Of a DNA stretch of 64,000 nt, positions 18,910-29,721 are shown piece by piece (the first letter of the stretch is position 1; every line of letters begins with the position of its first letter). Source of the stretch: Heracleum sosnowskyi (Eukaryota; Streptophyta; Magnoliopsida; Apiales; Apiaceae). The position numbers were made by a program, and so were the translations under genes. The notes under the pieces are model-generated. The model ran no database searches. It was not told where the DNA came from and saw nothing but the letters and a program-made list of their open reading frames with translations. Where the stretch lies: positions 72,217,564 to 72,281,563 of the forward strand of contig CM061245.1 of the NCBI GenBank assembly GCA_030848705.1, given 5' to 3'.

Positions 18910-19970
18910 CTTATTATTTTTGAATTTGTAAGACTTGATAGAACTTTCTTTGATTTAGAAAATTACAACTTCCTTATTATTTTCGAATTTGTAGGCTTTT
19001 GTAGGAAGGAAATTGAAAATTACACTTTTATTATTTTCAAACTTGATAGAACTTTGTTTTATTATTTTCAATGTTGATAGAACTTTCTTTGATTTAGAAA
19101 ATTACAACTTCCTTATTATTTTCAAATTTGTAGGACTTGATACAACTTTCTTTGATTTAGAAAATTACAACTTCCTTATTATTTTCGAATTAGTAGGCTT
19201 GATAGAACTTTCTTTTATTATTTTCAAACTTGACAGAACTTTCTTTGATTTAGAAAATTACAACTTCCTTATTATTTTCGAATTTGTAGGCTTGATAGAA
19301 CTTTCTTTTATTATTTTCAAACTTGATAGAACTTTCTTTGATTTAGAAAATTACAAGTTCCTTATTATTTTCGAATTTGTAGGACTTGATAGAACTTTCT
19401 TTGATTTAGAAAATTACAACTTCCTTATTATTTTCGAATTTGTAGGACTTGATAGAACTTTCTTTGATTTAGAAAATTACAACTTCCTTATTATTTTCGA
19501 ATTTTGTAGGCTTGATAGAACTTTCTTTTATTATTTTCAAACTTGATAGAACTTTCTTTGATTTAGAAAATTACAATTTCCTTATTATTTTCGAATTTGT
19601 AGGCTTGATACAACTTTCTTTTATTATTTTTAAACTTGATAAAACTTTCTTTGATTTAAAAAATTACAACTTCTTTATTATTTTCGAATTTGTAGGACTT
19701 GATAGAACTTTCTTTGATTTAGAAAATTACAACTTCCTTATTATTTTCGAATTTGTAGGCTCTTATGTTAATAATTGCAATTTTTTTTTAATTATTTTCA
19801 ATCTTGATATAACTTTCTTTTATTATTTTCAAACTTGATAGAACTTTTTTTGATTTAGAAAATTACAACTTTCTTATTATTTTCGAATTTTTAGGATCTT
19901 ATGTTAATAATTGCAATTTTCTCTTTTATTATTTTCAATCTTGATAGAACTTTCTTTTATTATTTTCAAA
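18910..19970. repeat. AT-rich 63-bp minisatellite, right part
   Basis: Continuation of the array at 4755-5773 beyond the copia insertion. It includes at least eight complete or near-complete 63-bp units, and a frame open for 177 codons (19013-19546) that simply reads the repeat. Units decay towards 19970. Confidence 0.9.
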
Positions 19971-20472
19971 CAGCTCCATCACCAGTACCATAACTTTGTG
20001 GGAAAAATTGGTCGAGATGGTTGATACAAATTTATACAAGGAGGATAGTGGACCCTATATAATAATTGTCACATCTACCCAGAAATATAAATCAATATAA
20101 ATTTATTATTTTATAAATTTAGTAATTTAGTATTTTTTTTATCAATATAAATTTCCTTTTATATATATGGCAATGTTATCGGTCCAAGAAAATAAAAAAT
20201 CAAACTATATAAACAAAAGGAATATGTAAATACTTTATAATATTACCTACCCAAATACAAATTTTATAGAATATATTTTATTTGATAATTTTAATAATTT
20301 TTATAGATATTTATTTCACAATTTTTATTCTAATATTCTTTTTTTTAAAAATATATTCTAATGCCTCCGATTTTATAGAATATATCTTATTTGATAATTT
20401 AAATAGTTTTGTAGATATTAATTTCACAATTTTTATTCTAATATTCTTTTTATTAACAAATATATTATAATA
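19971..20472. other. AT-rich tail with a 109-bp tandem duplication
   Basis: TTTTATAGAATATAT.. recurs at 20262 and 20371 with the following approximately 80 bases conserved. No gene seen. Probably the 3' part of the Helitron ending at 20501. Confidence 0.55.
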
Positions 20473-20501
20473 CCGCTGCGAAGCGCGGCTTAATAACCTA
20501 G
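20473..20501 (+). mobile_element. Helitron-type 3' terminus
   Basis: Hairpin CCGCTGCGAAGCGCGG (20473-20488, one bulged T) followed 9 bases later by CTAG (20498-20501) and then T, as expected for insertion between A and T. A 5' end may lie near 4750, where TATATAAAGGAGAAGACGGG occurs; a related sequence follows directly at 20506, suggesting a second Helitron start. No Rep/helicase seen, so non-autonomous. Confidence 0.5.
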
Positions 20502-21300
20502 TACTTATATAAAGGGGAAGACGGGGTGATGTGACGGGGAAAAAAATTATTACCATACTTTATCCTAAACTTTTTACGGTAACTCTTGTCGTTTTTATAC
20601 AAAATTTTTGTATATCTGATATTTCCATACTTAGATTGATCTTGCATACCAAATAAAGAAATTACTTGGTAAATAATTAATTACCTTTAATACATTCATA
20701 CAAATCAATAGTATAAATATACACGTAAACTCTATTAATTGTGTTCTACACTTTTTCTTGTACGCTTTGCTTTTTGTTTATTTGTCTTAGAAGTGTGTAA
20801 ATCTGAATGAGCATGCGACATATTCTTTTTCTTTTTTTTTCAATCGTATTACTTTAGTTTGTATTCTAACGCACACAAGAGTGAGTATAAAGGAAGTTAT
20901 CAGCGATTAGTGTTGATTGAGTGAAGGCATGGATCAATAAGGAGATAGGGGACTGTAAAGTTGGTAGAACCCTTGATATAAACCAGCAACAATATCAACA
21001 ATATCTAGTAACTATAAGAGATTTAAGAGTGTTTTATTGCTTAAAATATATCAGAAAGATAAGATACCCGGTATTCGAGAGACCTGGTACTCTCCCTAGA
21101 GCATGAGTAGCTCAATACAAATTAATTTTTGCCTGCCTCCAACCACTCCTCTCTCGACAATATATTCGGTCATCTTCAATACTTTCCAAACATAGAAGAT
21201 ATCAATTTATTCTCCCAGATATCATACTAATTAATAATAGCATATATATATATAATATTCTAATTGATTTAGTACTATCAATTAGACAACCTATACATGC
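20502..21300. other. Unresolved AT-rich region, possibly chromovirus 3' LTR remnant
   Basis: It follows the chromodomain stop on the minus strand, where a 3' LTR is expected, and contains an AATAAA-type signal on that strand near 21035. No clear TG..CA boundaries or second copy found. No host gene seen. Confidence 0.3.
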
Positions 21301-22687
21301 CTAGACATCCCTTTTACTACGTCTTGAATACGTGTATCTGATTGAGGTTCTATCATTACCCCCTCGTAGAGCTTTCACCTTGTCCTCAAGGTGAAAATCA
21401 GGAAACTGATTTCGGATCGCATCAAACTTCTCCCAAGTGGCTTCAAAAGAGGGATGGTTCTTCTATTCAATCAGCACTTCCAGCTCCTGGGAATTTTGCA
21501 ATCTTACATGCCTCACGTCCAACACTGCAGCTGGCTCAACCATCATTTCAAGATCAGCTGTTAATTGTGGTGGAAAAGTGGGAGAGGAATGAGTTGCGCC
21601 TTTTGCTTGCTTTAGCTGAGAAACATAAAATACCGGGTGCACAGAAGTAGAAGTAGGTAAGCTAAGTTTATACGCCACTGGACCTATGCATTGTAAAACC
21701 TCAAATGGACCATAGTAATGGGCATCTAGCTTCTCATTCTTGCGTCCAGCCAAGGAGCGTTGCCGATATGGTCGAATCTTCACATACACTTCATCTCCAA
21801 CTTGGTATTCGACGTCCCTACGGTTTGTATCAACAAAGTGTTTCATCTTTTGTTGTGCACGAAGAAGATTCATCTTTAAGTCATCAAGAAATGCATTATG
21901 TTCTTCTAACATAGATTCCACCTCAAGTACTGTAGTTGACCCTTCTGCGTAACGAACCATAGAAGGGGGGTTGCGACCATAAAGAACCTTGAATGTAGTA
22001 CAACCCAAAGAGCTGTGAAAGCTAGTATTGTACCAGTACTCAGCCCATGAAATCCACCTTGCCCATTTATGAGGCTGACTAGAAGCAAAACACCTGAGAT
22101 AAGTTTCCAAACAACGATTGACTACCTCGGATTGGCCATCCGTTTGCGGTTGGTAAGCTGTGCTATGACGGAGGTAAGTACCTTGCAACCGAAAAAACTC
22201 TGTCCAAAAATGGCTTAAAAACACGCTATCACGATCAAAAACAATAGTACGCGGCACACCATGCAACTTAACAACATTTTTCAAAAATGCTTCAGCTACA
22301 TTCTTAGCATTGAAAGGATGTTTGAGAGTAATAAAATGACTGTACTTACTCAAACGATCAACAACAACTAAAATTGTGTCCACTCCTTCTGATTTTGGTA
22401 GCCCTTCAATAAAATCCATCATTAAATCTTCCCATGCCTGACTTGGTAATGCAAGGGGTTGCAGGAGTCCAATAGGTGACATTTCTAGGTGCTTGTTGCA
22501 CTGACAAGTGTCACAACTCTTCACAAATTCGCATACGGTCTTCTTCATACCCGCCCAATACACATCAGCAGCTAACCTCTGGTAAGTTTTCACCTCCCCT
22601 GCATGACCTCCAATAGGAGAGCAATGATACTCTCTTAAAAATGTTGGTATCAAGGATGAGGTCCTTGAAAACACCAGATGACCTTTA
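21301..22687 (-). pseudogene. Chromovirus integrase and chromodomain
   Basis: The minus-strand frame carries the H2C2 zinc site (H-x-H-like GGHAGEVKTY and CDTCQC), the DDE core (MMDFIEGLPKS first Asp, DRDSVFLSHFW second Asp, QTDGQSEVVNR Glu), the GPFEVL/PVAYKL/HPVFYVSQLK module and a chromodomain. A TAG at 21463-21465 interrupts the chromodomain at IE-stop-KN, where the family has Trp; the frame then continues to TAG at 21301. Integrase would join element cDNA to the genome, and chromodomains steer it to heterochromatin (known). Confidence 0.85.
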
Positions 22688-23990
22688 TGAAAGTGTTTAT
22701 CCTAAATCCAATCATGTATGATGAGTTAGGAAGAACTTTCTTGTATTATTATTTGATTTCATTAATGTTAATAAAAGACTTGTTTTGTTTTTATTACGGG
22801 CTTTATCTATTTAAAGTGTTTTAAATAAGATGTTCCATAGTTTAGAGTAAAGCTTCTAGAATTATAATGAGATTATAATAGTGAGATCTAGAATATGATA
22901 ACTCTAGACTTAAACAGTTCCTGATCATAGGATAACTAATCGGAAGTTGGTGAATCCGCAAAGATTGGTACATACTATGCTTGCTCCCGTCAGGAGGATC
23001 TCTGTTCTCATAGGCATTTGTGTGGTGACACTATAGCTAGTATGTAGGTGCTTGTTAGGGAATAAGTTTACTTAACATGACTCGATAAGTTGAACAGCTA
23101 ATGGAGTTTACTCACGTGTCAATAGTTATTCACTGAGTAATAGTTGTACAAGTGTCCTTAGACTTGAGATCGTTAGAGTTATCTTGTATATAATGAACTA
23201 TGCTTTGGATTAGTCCTTAGTCTCAAGGACATCCATTAGGTCTATTCTGGGCATACGGATTTGTGTATGGAGATAGTTAACGTCAATAGAGGATCTACCC
23301 CTTCCAGTATAGGAAGAGAATATCCTATGTTATTCTTAGTATGCGAGTTCTGGAATCTCTGGCCAGAGTGTATGAAATTAGAAAGGAGTTTCTAATTTGC
23401 ATTAATATGAACTTAGCATTATGAATAAGATATCACATGATTAAATTTAATAAGGCTTGACACGAGATCCATGCCTTGTATTTAATCGGGATATTGTAGG
23501 GTAGAAGGAATTGATTGTACTGAAACTAGTCACTGACAGGTTCTTGGAATTCTAAGCAGTGAATTCATATTATCCGGATAGTCGCGATATGTTGAGAAGC
23601 ATCACTCACGATGTAGAATAAATATAATTAATCAGTTAATTATATTTAATGAATTATTAGAATTCATATAAATAATAAATAAAAAGTTTATTATTATTTA
23701 TTTCTACTACCGGCTTAATATTGAACCTACAGGGTCACACCATAAAATAATATTTTCTAAGATGAAAAGATTTAAATTATGAGAGAGGAAGAATTATTTT
23801 CTAAATAGTTTAGAAAAAGAAATAATGATTAAAATAGTTTTAATCATTATTAAAGCATTTTAGAAATGTGGGGTTAATATATATATAAAGATATATTATT
23901 AAAACCCTAAAAAAGCCCTATAAATAGAATGAGATAGTTCATTCTAAGGAACATCTTGTTTTTTGTGAAAAACCTAGAAAAGGAGCTAGC

Positions 23991-24043
<53 letters not shown>

Positions 24044-24280
24044 AAAGGTCTTAGAGTTTTTTGAAGAATTCATCGAAGGAAAATTCTTGGTGGATACCGG
24101 TAGAGTGCTTCACACTCTGAGGAGTAACTGCTTGCAACCATCGATTTTAAAGCTTCGATTCTCAAGGTATGGTTACGATTCCCTTCACTCTAGATTTTAT
24201 ATATTTTTCTATATGTGCGATACATGGTTTTTACGGAATAAATGTTATATCACGCTTCCGCTCATCCGTAAATTCCTTCA
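22688..24280 (+). mobile_element. Solo LTR (1,593 bp) in the chromovirus
   Basis: Begins TGAAAG, ends CCTTCA, and is flanked by the 5-bp duplication CTTTA (22683-22687 and 24281-24285). A TATA box TATAAATA is at 23919-23926, and a (CT)n microsatellite at 23996-24042 lies in the predicted leader. No internal coding region, PBS or PPT is inside, so this is the product of LTR-LTR recombination. The orientation suggested by the TATA box is plus. The parent family is not recognised. Confidence 0.8.
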
Positions 24281-25083
24281 CTTTATACAACAACTAATCA
24301 CGTTCCAAACTAAATTCATGAACATTCTTTCCCAACTTTAAATCAGCTACCACCTGAGATAAAAATTCATCATTTTCAACCTCTTTCTGGAGCACATTCC
24401 AATCTTCCCAGTTGGTATATGCTAACTCAAAGCAATCAGCCATGATTGGAGTGCGAGACAAAGCATCAACGACACGATTTCCCACACCTGACCTATACTG
24501 AATGATAAAATCATATCCTAACAATTTTATCAGCCACTTTTGATACTCAGTGCTCACTAATCGCTGCTCCAAAAGATATTTAAGACTTTGCTGGTCAGTG
24601 CGAACAACAAATTGTCTTCCTAAAAAACACGATCTCTACTTCTGCACTGCGAGGACTATTGCCATAAGTTCTTTCTCGTAAATGGACTTCAGTTGGGATC
24701 GAGAATTAAGGACTTGACTGTAATAAGCTAAAGGACGTTGATCTTGCATTAACATGGCTCCTAGCCCAAACCCAGATGCATCAGTTTCCACCACAAATTG
24801 CTTACTAAAATTAGGCAAAGACAGAACCGGGATGGAAACCATGGTTGTTTTAAGCTTCTCAAATGTTGTTGTAGCTTCCGATGTCCACCCAAATCGATCA
24901 TTTCGAAACTGATCAGTTAAGGGTCGTGCTATGCATCCGTAGCCTTCCACAAACTTGCGGTAATATCCTATAAGCCCCAAAAAACCACGTACCTCTTTGA
25001 GAGTTCTTGGAATCGGCCAATTGACCATGGCTTGTATCTTAGATGGATCCACTGACACACCATCACCCGAAATTATATGACCC
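24281..25083 (-). pseudogene. Chromovirus RT C-terminus and RNase H
   Basis: Minus-strand sequence starts at the insertion point of the copia element with HIISGDGVSVDPSKI and continues with RGFLGLIGYYRKF (RT connection) and FVVETDASGFGLGAML and YEKEL (RNase H), then FVVRTDQQSLKYLL and GVGNRVVDALSR. TAG stops occur at 24636-24638 (after VQK, a Trp position in relatives) and 24294-24296. The solo LTR interrupts right after the second stop. Confidence 0.85.
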
Positions 25084-26134
25084 TGTTGGTCCTCGTGTAT
25101 TGCAGAAGGGGGGATGAATGCAATACTGATAAAATTCAATCTCAATTTCAACAACCAAAACTAAGATTTAATGTTATCAATAATATGTATGCATTCACAA
25201 ACAGTATAATCGAAAAGACAGGATTCACAAAATAAATGTTTTATTTATTTTGCAAAGTGTTGCTACAACCTCAAGAGAGAATTCTTGAGCTTCGGTTTTT
25301 CTTCAATACACTTACTTGTCTTCGTTACCTTACTAGAATGAATTGATAGTCTAAGTATAAACTAATCCTATCACTATCAACACGGGTTTGTGAAGCTTCT
25401 GTCATTATCAAGTGGCAGCTTCTTACAGATTGCCTACCCATGTGACATTCCTAAATTGCTAACATGACAGATATACATTACAAAGAAAGCAACCTAGATT
25501 CATTCTATTTCCAGCTAAAACAATTCAGCAAATAGAGACTTGACCTTGCTCTTTGAATTGATTCTCTTTTGTTTTGTAGTGCTTGAAGCTTCTGTCGTAG
25601 TCTTGCAGACTTGGTGCAGCTTAGGGATACTGCAACACGCCTGTTTCTTGAACATTGAAACTGTCACGGGATTTGACTGAGAAGATACCTAGAACAAGGA
25701 TCTTTCTCGAGACAGTTACTTTTGCCGCAAAGCTTGCTGTCACAGGAATGTTCTATTGGTGACAGTATGAGTTCCCCGCATAGAGTGCTGTCGAGGTTTC
25801 CAAACTTGCTGTCGAGGGCTAAAGTTGCTGTCGCGTAGTCTTCCGCCAATGTTGCTGTCAGAGTAAATATGATGTCGTGACTTGCAACATTCTGTCTTCT
25901 TGTAATCTTACTGTCAATGCTTATGACAGTAATCTTTATTCATGCTGCCATCTAATATGCATTCTTTGAGGCTTGAACACAGCAAGTGAACTTCTTCCAA
26001 ATTATACAATTAAAATAGAATTGCATACTGATTACAAGAACATACTTTGGCTGTGACAGTATGTTCTACTTAATCAAGAATTAAGTATATACAAAGTTAA
26101 GTTGTTTCTATGATATCACCCATAAATCCCAACA
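25084..26134 (-). repeat. 3' LTR of element 2
   Basis: Plus-strand view starts TGTTGGTCCTCGTG and ends AAATCCCAACA. It contains about 15 copies of the TGACAG/CTGTCR motif between 25390 and 26062, including a close run of GCTGTCG units near 25780-25860. Confidence 0.95.
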
Positions 26135-26150
26135 ATCTCCCCCAATTTGT
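26135..26150 (-). other. Polypurine tract, element 2
   Basis: The minus strand reads ACAAATTGGGGGAGAT directly before the 3' LTR; the core TTGGGGGAGA is identical to element 1. Confidence 0.85.
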
Positions 26151-26226
26151 TTTTATGGATAATAACAACAAATTTACAATATATGCTGACAACTTAACTA
26201 ACAAGATCAGAATGGATTAAGAATTT

Positions 26227-29200
26227 TCACTTAGCTTGAGATTTCCTCTTCTGTCTTGTTACATCCTCTCCTTTGAGAGCTTCTACCAAGCAGCCTCTTA
26301 GACCTTCTACAAGAGAGATTTCAGCAGGAGTGACTGCAGCATCTTCTATTTCTTCAATTATCTTCTTGATAGTAGGAGAGATAAGAGAACTAGCATCCCT
26401 GAGGTTCAGCCATTGCTCTTGATCAAATGGATAGCTTCTGAAGTGGAGTTCTTCATGAATAAGCTTGAACCTACTTCCAGGATAAGCATTGAGAGACATC
26501 CTCCTTTGCTTGTCCAGCTTTGAACATTCTCCTTTTCTCCTTTCTAATATTTCCTTTATCTCATCAGAACAAATCTGCTCCAAGGGATGAATTGATCCAG
26601 CTACCATATACTGTAAATCCTTCAGAATAGTTGTTTTTAGCTTGTGAAAGCTGCAAACATAGATTTCTTCTTTTAGGTACTTCATTCTTAGGGGATTTTC
26701 CAGCATACATGTTTGATAATTTGGAGCTTCACTTTCTGCCTTGTTGGCAGTCTTGCATCTTTCCAGGAGTTCAGCTTCATTCTTATCAAGTTCTGACTGA
26801 TATTGAGAATATTGAGAAGATTTAGGTCTTTTGCTTGGCTTGGGTTGCCCTTCCTCTGTGGATTGGGTTTGCCCTTCTTCTGTGGGTAAATTATCAAACT
26901 CATAGTACCAGTGATATGGTATAGGAGAAGGTGGTAGATCAGTTGAAATATCAGCATCATCAAAATCTGCAAAATTGTAGCCAAATTTCTGATAGAATTC
27001 AGCATCCCTATCAGCCTGATATTTCAGAATATGTTCCATGACAGGCTCTGGAACATCATCATAGCTCTCCAACAACTCTACCATTATTTCCAGATAGAAG
27101 AAGTCAATTCTCCTTTTATCTATTTCCATCATGTTACCACTGGTTGATGTGGCTACAAGATCGAAGTCCTTATTCACCCTGACAGATCTTGATTCTGACC
27201 ACCACAGAATGTACTCAGTGACCTCTTGATTTGCATCCATCTTAACCTCAACACTCTTGATTTCTCTAGATTGCATCTGTTGTATCTTAAGACTGTTAGG
27301 AGGTATTGATTGAATTGGCATCTTAAGATTTCTCCCAAATCCAGTGGCCTTTTCCATTCCTGAGTACTTGTGCTTTCCTGCAGGTTTCTGTCTAGAAAAC
27401 CATGCTTTTGCTTTAGCTTTCAGTCTTTTGGGCTTGACAGTAGCTTTGGCTTCATCCTTGACAGAACCTTCCTTGACAGTACCTTTGTCGTCAGTATCTT
27501 CCATGACAGCATCTTCGATGACAGTATCCTTGTCGACAGTACCTTTGGTGACAGCATCCTTTTCAGCATTTATGCAGTCAACAGCACATCTAAGAATGCT
27601 TGCCTCCAAAGCTTCCAGTATTCTTGGCTCCTCTTCATCTGTTGTACCAGCATCTTTCTTTTCTTGACTAGGAGTTTCTTCATTGCCTTCATTCTGAGAT
27701 TGAATACCAGTATTCCCAGAATTGCTTCCACCAGCATTTCCTGCATTTCCAGAAGCTTCACCACCTCCAATCTCATCATTATCATCATCATCTTGAAAAG
27801 GAACATCATAGAGGCAGCTTCCACCTTGATCAGCTCTTTTAGCATTGGCTCTAGAGATTAGCTCATTCACTCTAGCTCCTAGTGTCTTGTCTCTCAACAC
27901 CAGCATTTTGTAGATCTCTTGGACATCAAAGACTCTTCCTGGATTGGCATTTGAGCTTAGTATTCCATCTAACACTCTCAGAATTGATTCAGTTTGCATC
28001 CTGGATGTACTGATCAAATTCATAAAGCTGTTCCTTCTTGTTCCATCCTTTGTAGTAGATCTGTAGAAAACACATGGTGGATTTGTGTAGACTTCAGGTA
28101 GCTTCTCTATGATCATGTTCTGGATTTGCATATTCAAAACTTCATTGAATGGGGTTTGAGTTGCCTTGATCTTTCCCTTCATTGCACACAACACCTTTGC
28201 TGGCAGACTCTGCAATAGTTCCATTGTGATGAAATAAGATATGCCAGAAGTGAAGTAGATACTTACAACCCATCTTTTCTCATCATTCACCATTACACTG
28301 ACACTGGTGATTTGATCCTTTAGCAGTTTTGTGGTGTTAATTGGACTGTTGCTTGGAGCATTCATTGCTTCTTCCACTAGACTACTAAATTCAGTGTCAT
28401 GATTCTGTAATGTGCTCTCCCTGTAATCCACCATTATAGTGTTGGCTTCTTCTTGATCAAACTCAGTACCATTGGACCAAGTATGTCCCTTATGGATGGA
28501 TTCAGGCAGTTTCCCTTTACCTTTCCCAAGCTTATTTTGTTCCTCCATTTCTCTCCATCTTTTCTGTAGAGCAGTTTCTTGAGTTGCTGAAGTTGGTTCT
28601 CTAAATGTCACAGGAGGTAGAATTGGGTGTCTAGATGCAGGTCTTCTTTGCAGTGCATCTTGAGTTGCCTTAGACATTAATACCATTTCTCCATCCAAGT
28701 CACCTTCAACAAGATCTTCAGCTTTATCCATTTGTTGTCCACTGCTTGGTTTGACTTGCTCCCCCTTTGTCATTGCTTTACTCTTGACTCCAGAACCTTG
28801 TTTTGCTCCCCCTTTGGTCTTCACAGTTACTTGCTCCCCCTGAGTTCCACCTGATTCCTGAATAGATATAGATTCTGATCTTGCTACCTTATCCCCCTTA
28901 GTTGAGTTGGCAGCTACTAGATCGGTAAGGAACTGTAGAGAATGTTGAGTAGCAGCAAAACCATCAACCACCAGTTGAGAGAGAGAGTCCATCTTGGAGT
29001 TCAAGGTAGCACATTGTCCTTCCAGAGCTGTGATCCTGTTACCAAAATTTGCAGAGGGGCCACCATCCCTTAACCTTCTTGGAGGGGAAGGAAAAGAAAG
29101 GGGCTTGGAGGCTATGGGGGTTCTCACACTCTCAGGGTGTTTTTGAGTGATCTCATCACCCCTCACAGTTTGACTCTCAAGGCCTAATGCCTGAATAGTG

Positions 29201-29703
29201 TGGGCTCCCTCAAGATCTCTCTGGACATGCTCAAGTCCCTCTCCTTTTGCCAGCTCATTTGGCTGCCTCTCATTTTTATGCTCACCTCTCTTTTCTTTTA
29301 TCTCTCTTTTCTTTTTCACACCCTTACTCAACCTAGATGCATGGGTATGAGCAGTACTAACATGCATTGAAGGAGAAGATTTAGAATGTACCTTCAAGAG
29401 TTTGGCAAGAGGTAGGTCATCATCAGAGGCATCCTCAAGGAGTACAGCATCAAAATCTGGCTGAGAGGACTGGACATCATCTTTGGCAGGAATGTTACTG
29501 TCAGTTGGAGTGAGGACAGCAGGTTCTGGCATGACAGCATCTTTGGGATGTAGAGTGACAGTAGGTCTTGTGTTGACAGTATCTTTCTCTCCACCCATGA
29601 CAGCAGCTGTGTCCATGACAGCAACATTTCCAATGTCCTTGACATCAACAGAGGCTGTGACAGCATCTTCCTGAAGGTAAGATGCTCCTTGGAGTTCAGA
29701 CAA
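26227..29703 (-). CDS. Extra ORF4 of element 2, in frame with the ORF3 tail after a TAA stop
   Basis: 1158 aa open from ATG 29703. The frame is continuous with the second part of ORF3 across one TAA (about 29722), so the layout mirrors element 1. Seen: acidic, low-complexity N-terminus loaded with motif copies (29495-29670); a coiled coil (NRITALEGQCATLNSKMDSL) followed by TDLVAAN; a long Gln/Lys/Ser-rich middle; a second motif-rich patch (27434-27558) encoding KGTV/KDTV/EDAV repeats; a folded-looking C-terminus with many aromatics (ILWWSES, FFYLEIMVELL) and a basic end KRKSQAK. It ends about 90 bp before the 3' LTR. Function unknown. Confidence 0.75.
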   Translation of the reverse strand: MSELQGASYLQEDAVTASVDVKDIGNVAVMDTAAVMGGEKDTVNTRPTVTLHPKDAVMPEPAVLTPTDSNIPAKDDVQSSQPDFDAVLLEDASDDDLPLAKLLKVHSKSSPSMHVSTAHTHASRLSKGVKKKREIKEKRGEHKNERQPNELAKGEGLEHVQRDLEGAHTIQALGLESQTVRGDEITQKHPESVRTPIASKPLSFPSPPRRLRDGGPSANFGNRITALEGQCATLNSKMDSLSQLVVDGFAATQHSLQFLTDLVAANSTKGDKVARSESISIQESGGTQGEQVTVKTKGGAKQGSGVKSKAMTKGEQVKPSSGQQMDKAEDLVEGDLDGEMVLMSKATQDALQRRPASRHPILPPVTFREPTSATQETALQKRWREMEEQNKLGKGKGKLPESIHKGHTWSNGTEFDQEEANTIMVDYRESTLQNHDTEFSSLVEEAMNAPSNSPINTTKLLKDQITSVSVMVNDEKRWVVSIYFTSGISYFITMELLQSLPAKVLCAMKGKIKATQTPFNEVLNMQIQNMIIEKLPEVYTNPPCVFYRSTTKDGTRRNSFMNLISTSRMQTESILRVLDGILSSNANPGRVFDVQEIYKMLVLRDKTLGARVNELISRANAKRADQGGSCLYDVPFQDDDDNDEIGGGEASGNAGNAGGSNSGNTGIQSQNEGNEETPSQEKKDAGTTDEEEPRILEALEASILRCAVDCINAEKDAVTKGTVDKDTVIEDAVMEDTDDKGTVKEGSVKDEAKATVKPKRLKAKAKAWFSRQKPAGKHKYSGMEKATGFGRNLKMPIQSIPPNSLKIQQMQSREIKSVEVKMDANQEVTEYILWWSESRSVRVNKDFDLVATSTSGNMMEIDKRRIDFFYLEIMVELLESYDDVPEPVMEHILKYQADRDAEFYQKFGYNFADFDDADISTDLPPSPIPYHWYYEFDNLPTEEGQTQSTEEGQPKPSKRPKSSQYSQYQSELDKNEAELLERCKTANKAESEAPNYQTCMLENPLRMKYLKEEIYVCSFHKLKTTILKDLQYMVAGSIHPLEQICSDEIKEILERRKGECSKLDKQRRMSLNAYPGSRFKLIHEELHFRSYPFDQEQWLNLRDASSLISPTIKKIIEEIEDAAVTPAEISLVEGLRGCLVEALKGEDVTRQKRKSQAK
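27434..27558. repeat. Motif cluster in ORF4, element 2
   Basis: TTGACAG/TGACAGYA sites at 27434, 27458, 27473, 27504, 27519, 27533 and 27549; the last four are about 15 bp apart. Confidence 0.8.
29495..29670. repeat. Motif cluster at the ORF4 N-terminus, element 2
   Basis: Sites at about 29495 (reverse), 29532, 29556, 29574, 29598, 29616 and 29658, spaced roughly 18-42 bp, mostly TGACAGCA or TGACAGTA. Confidence 0.75.
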
Positions 29704-29721
29704 AGTGTTGGCTGTTTCATT

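Noticed and set aside
19013..19838. Repetitive 177-aa and 108-aa open frames
   Set aside because: They only translate the 63-bp minisatellite; no start context, no domain, no neighbours.
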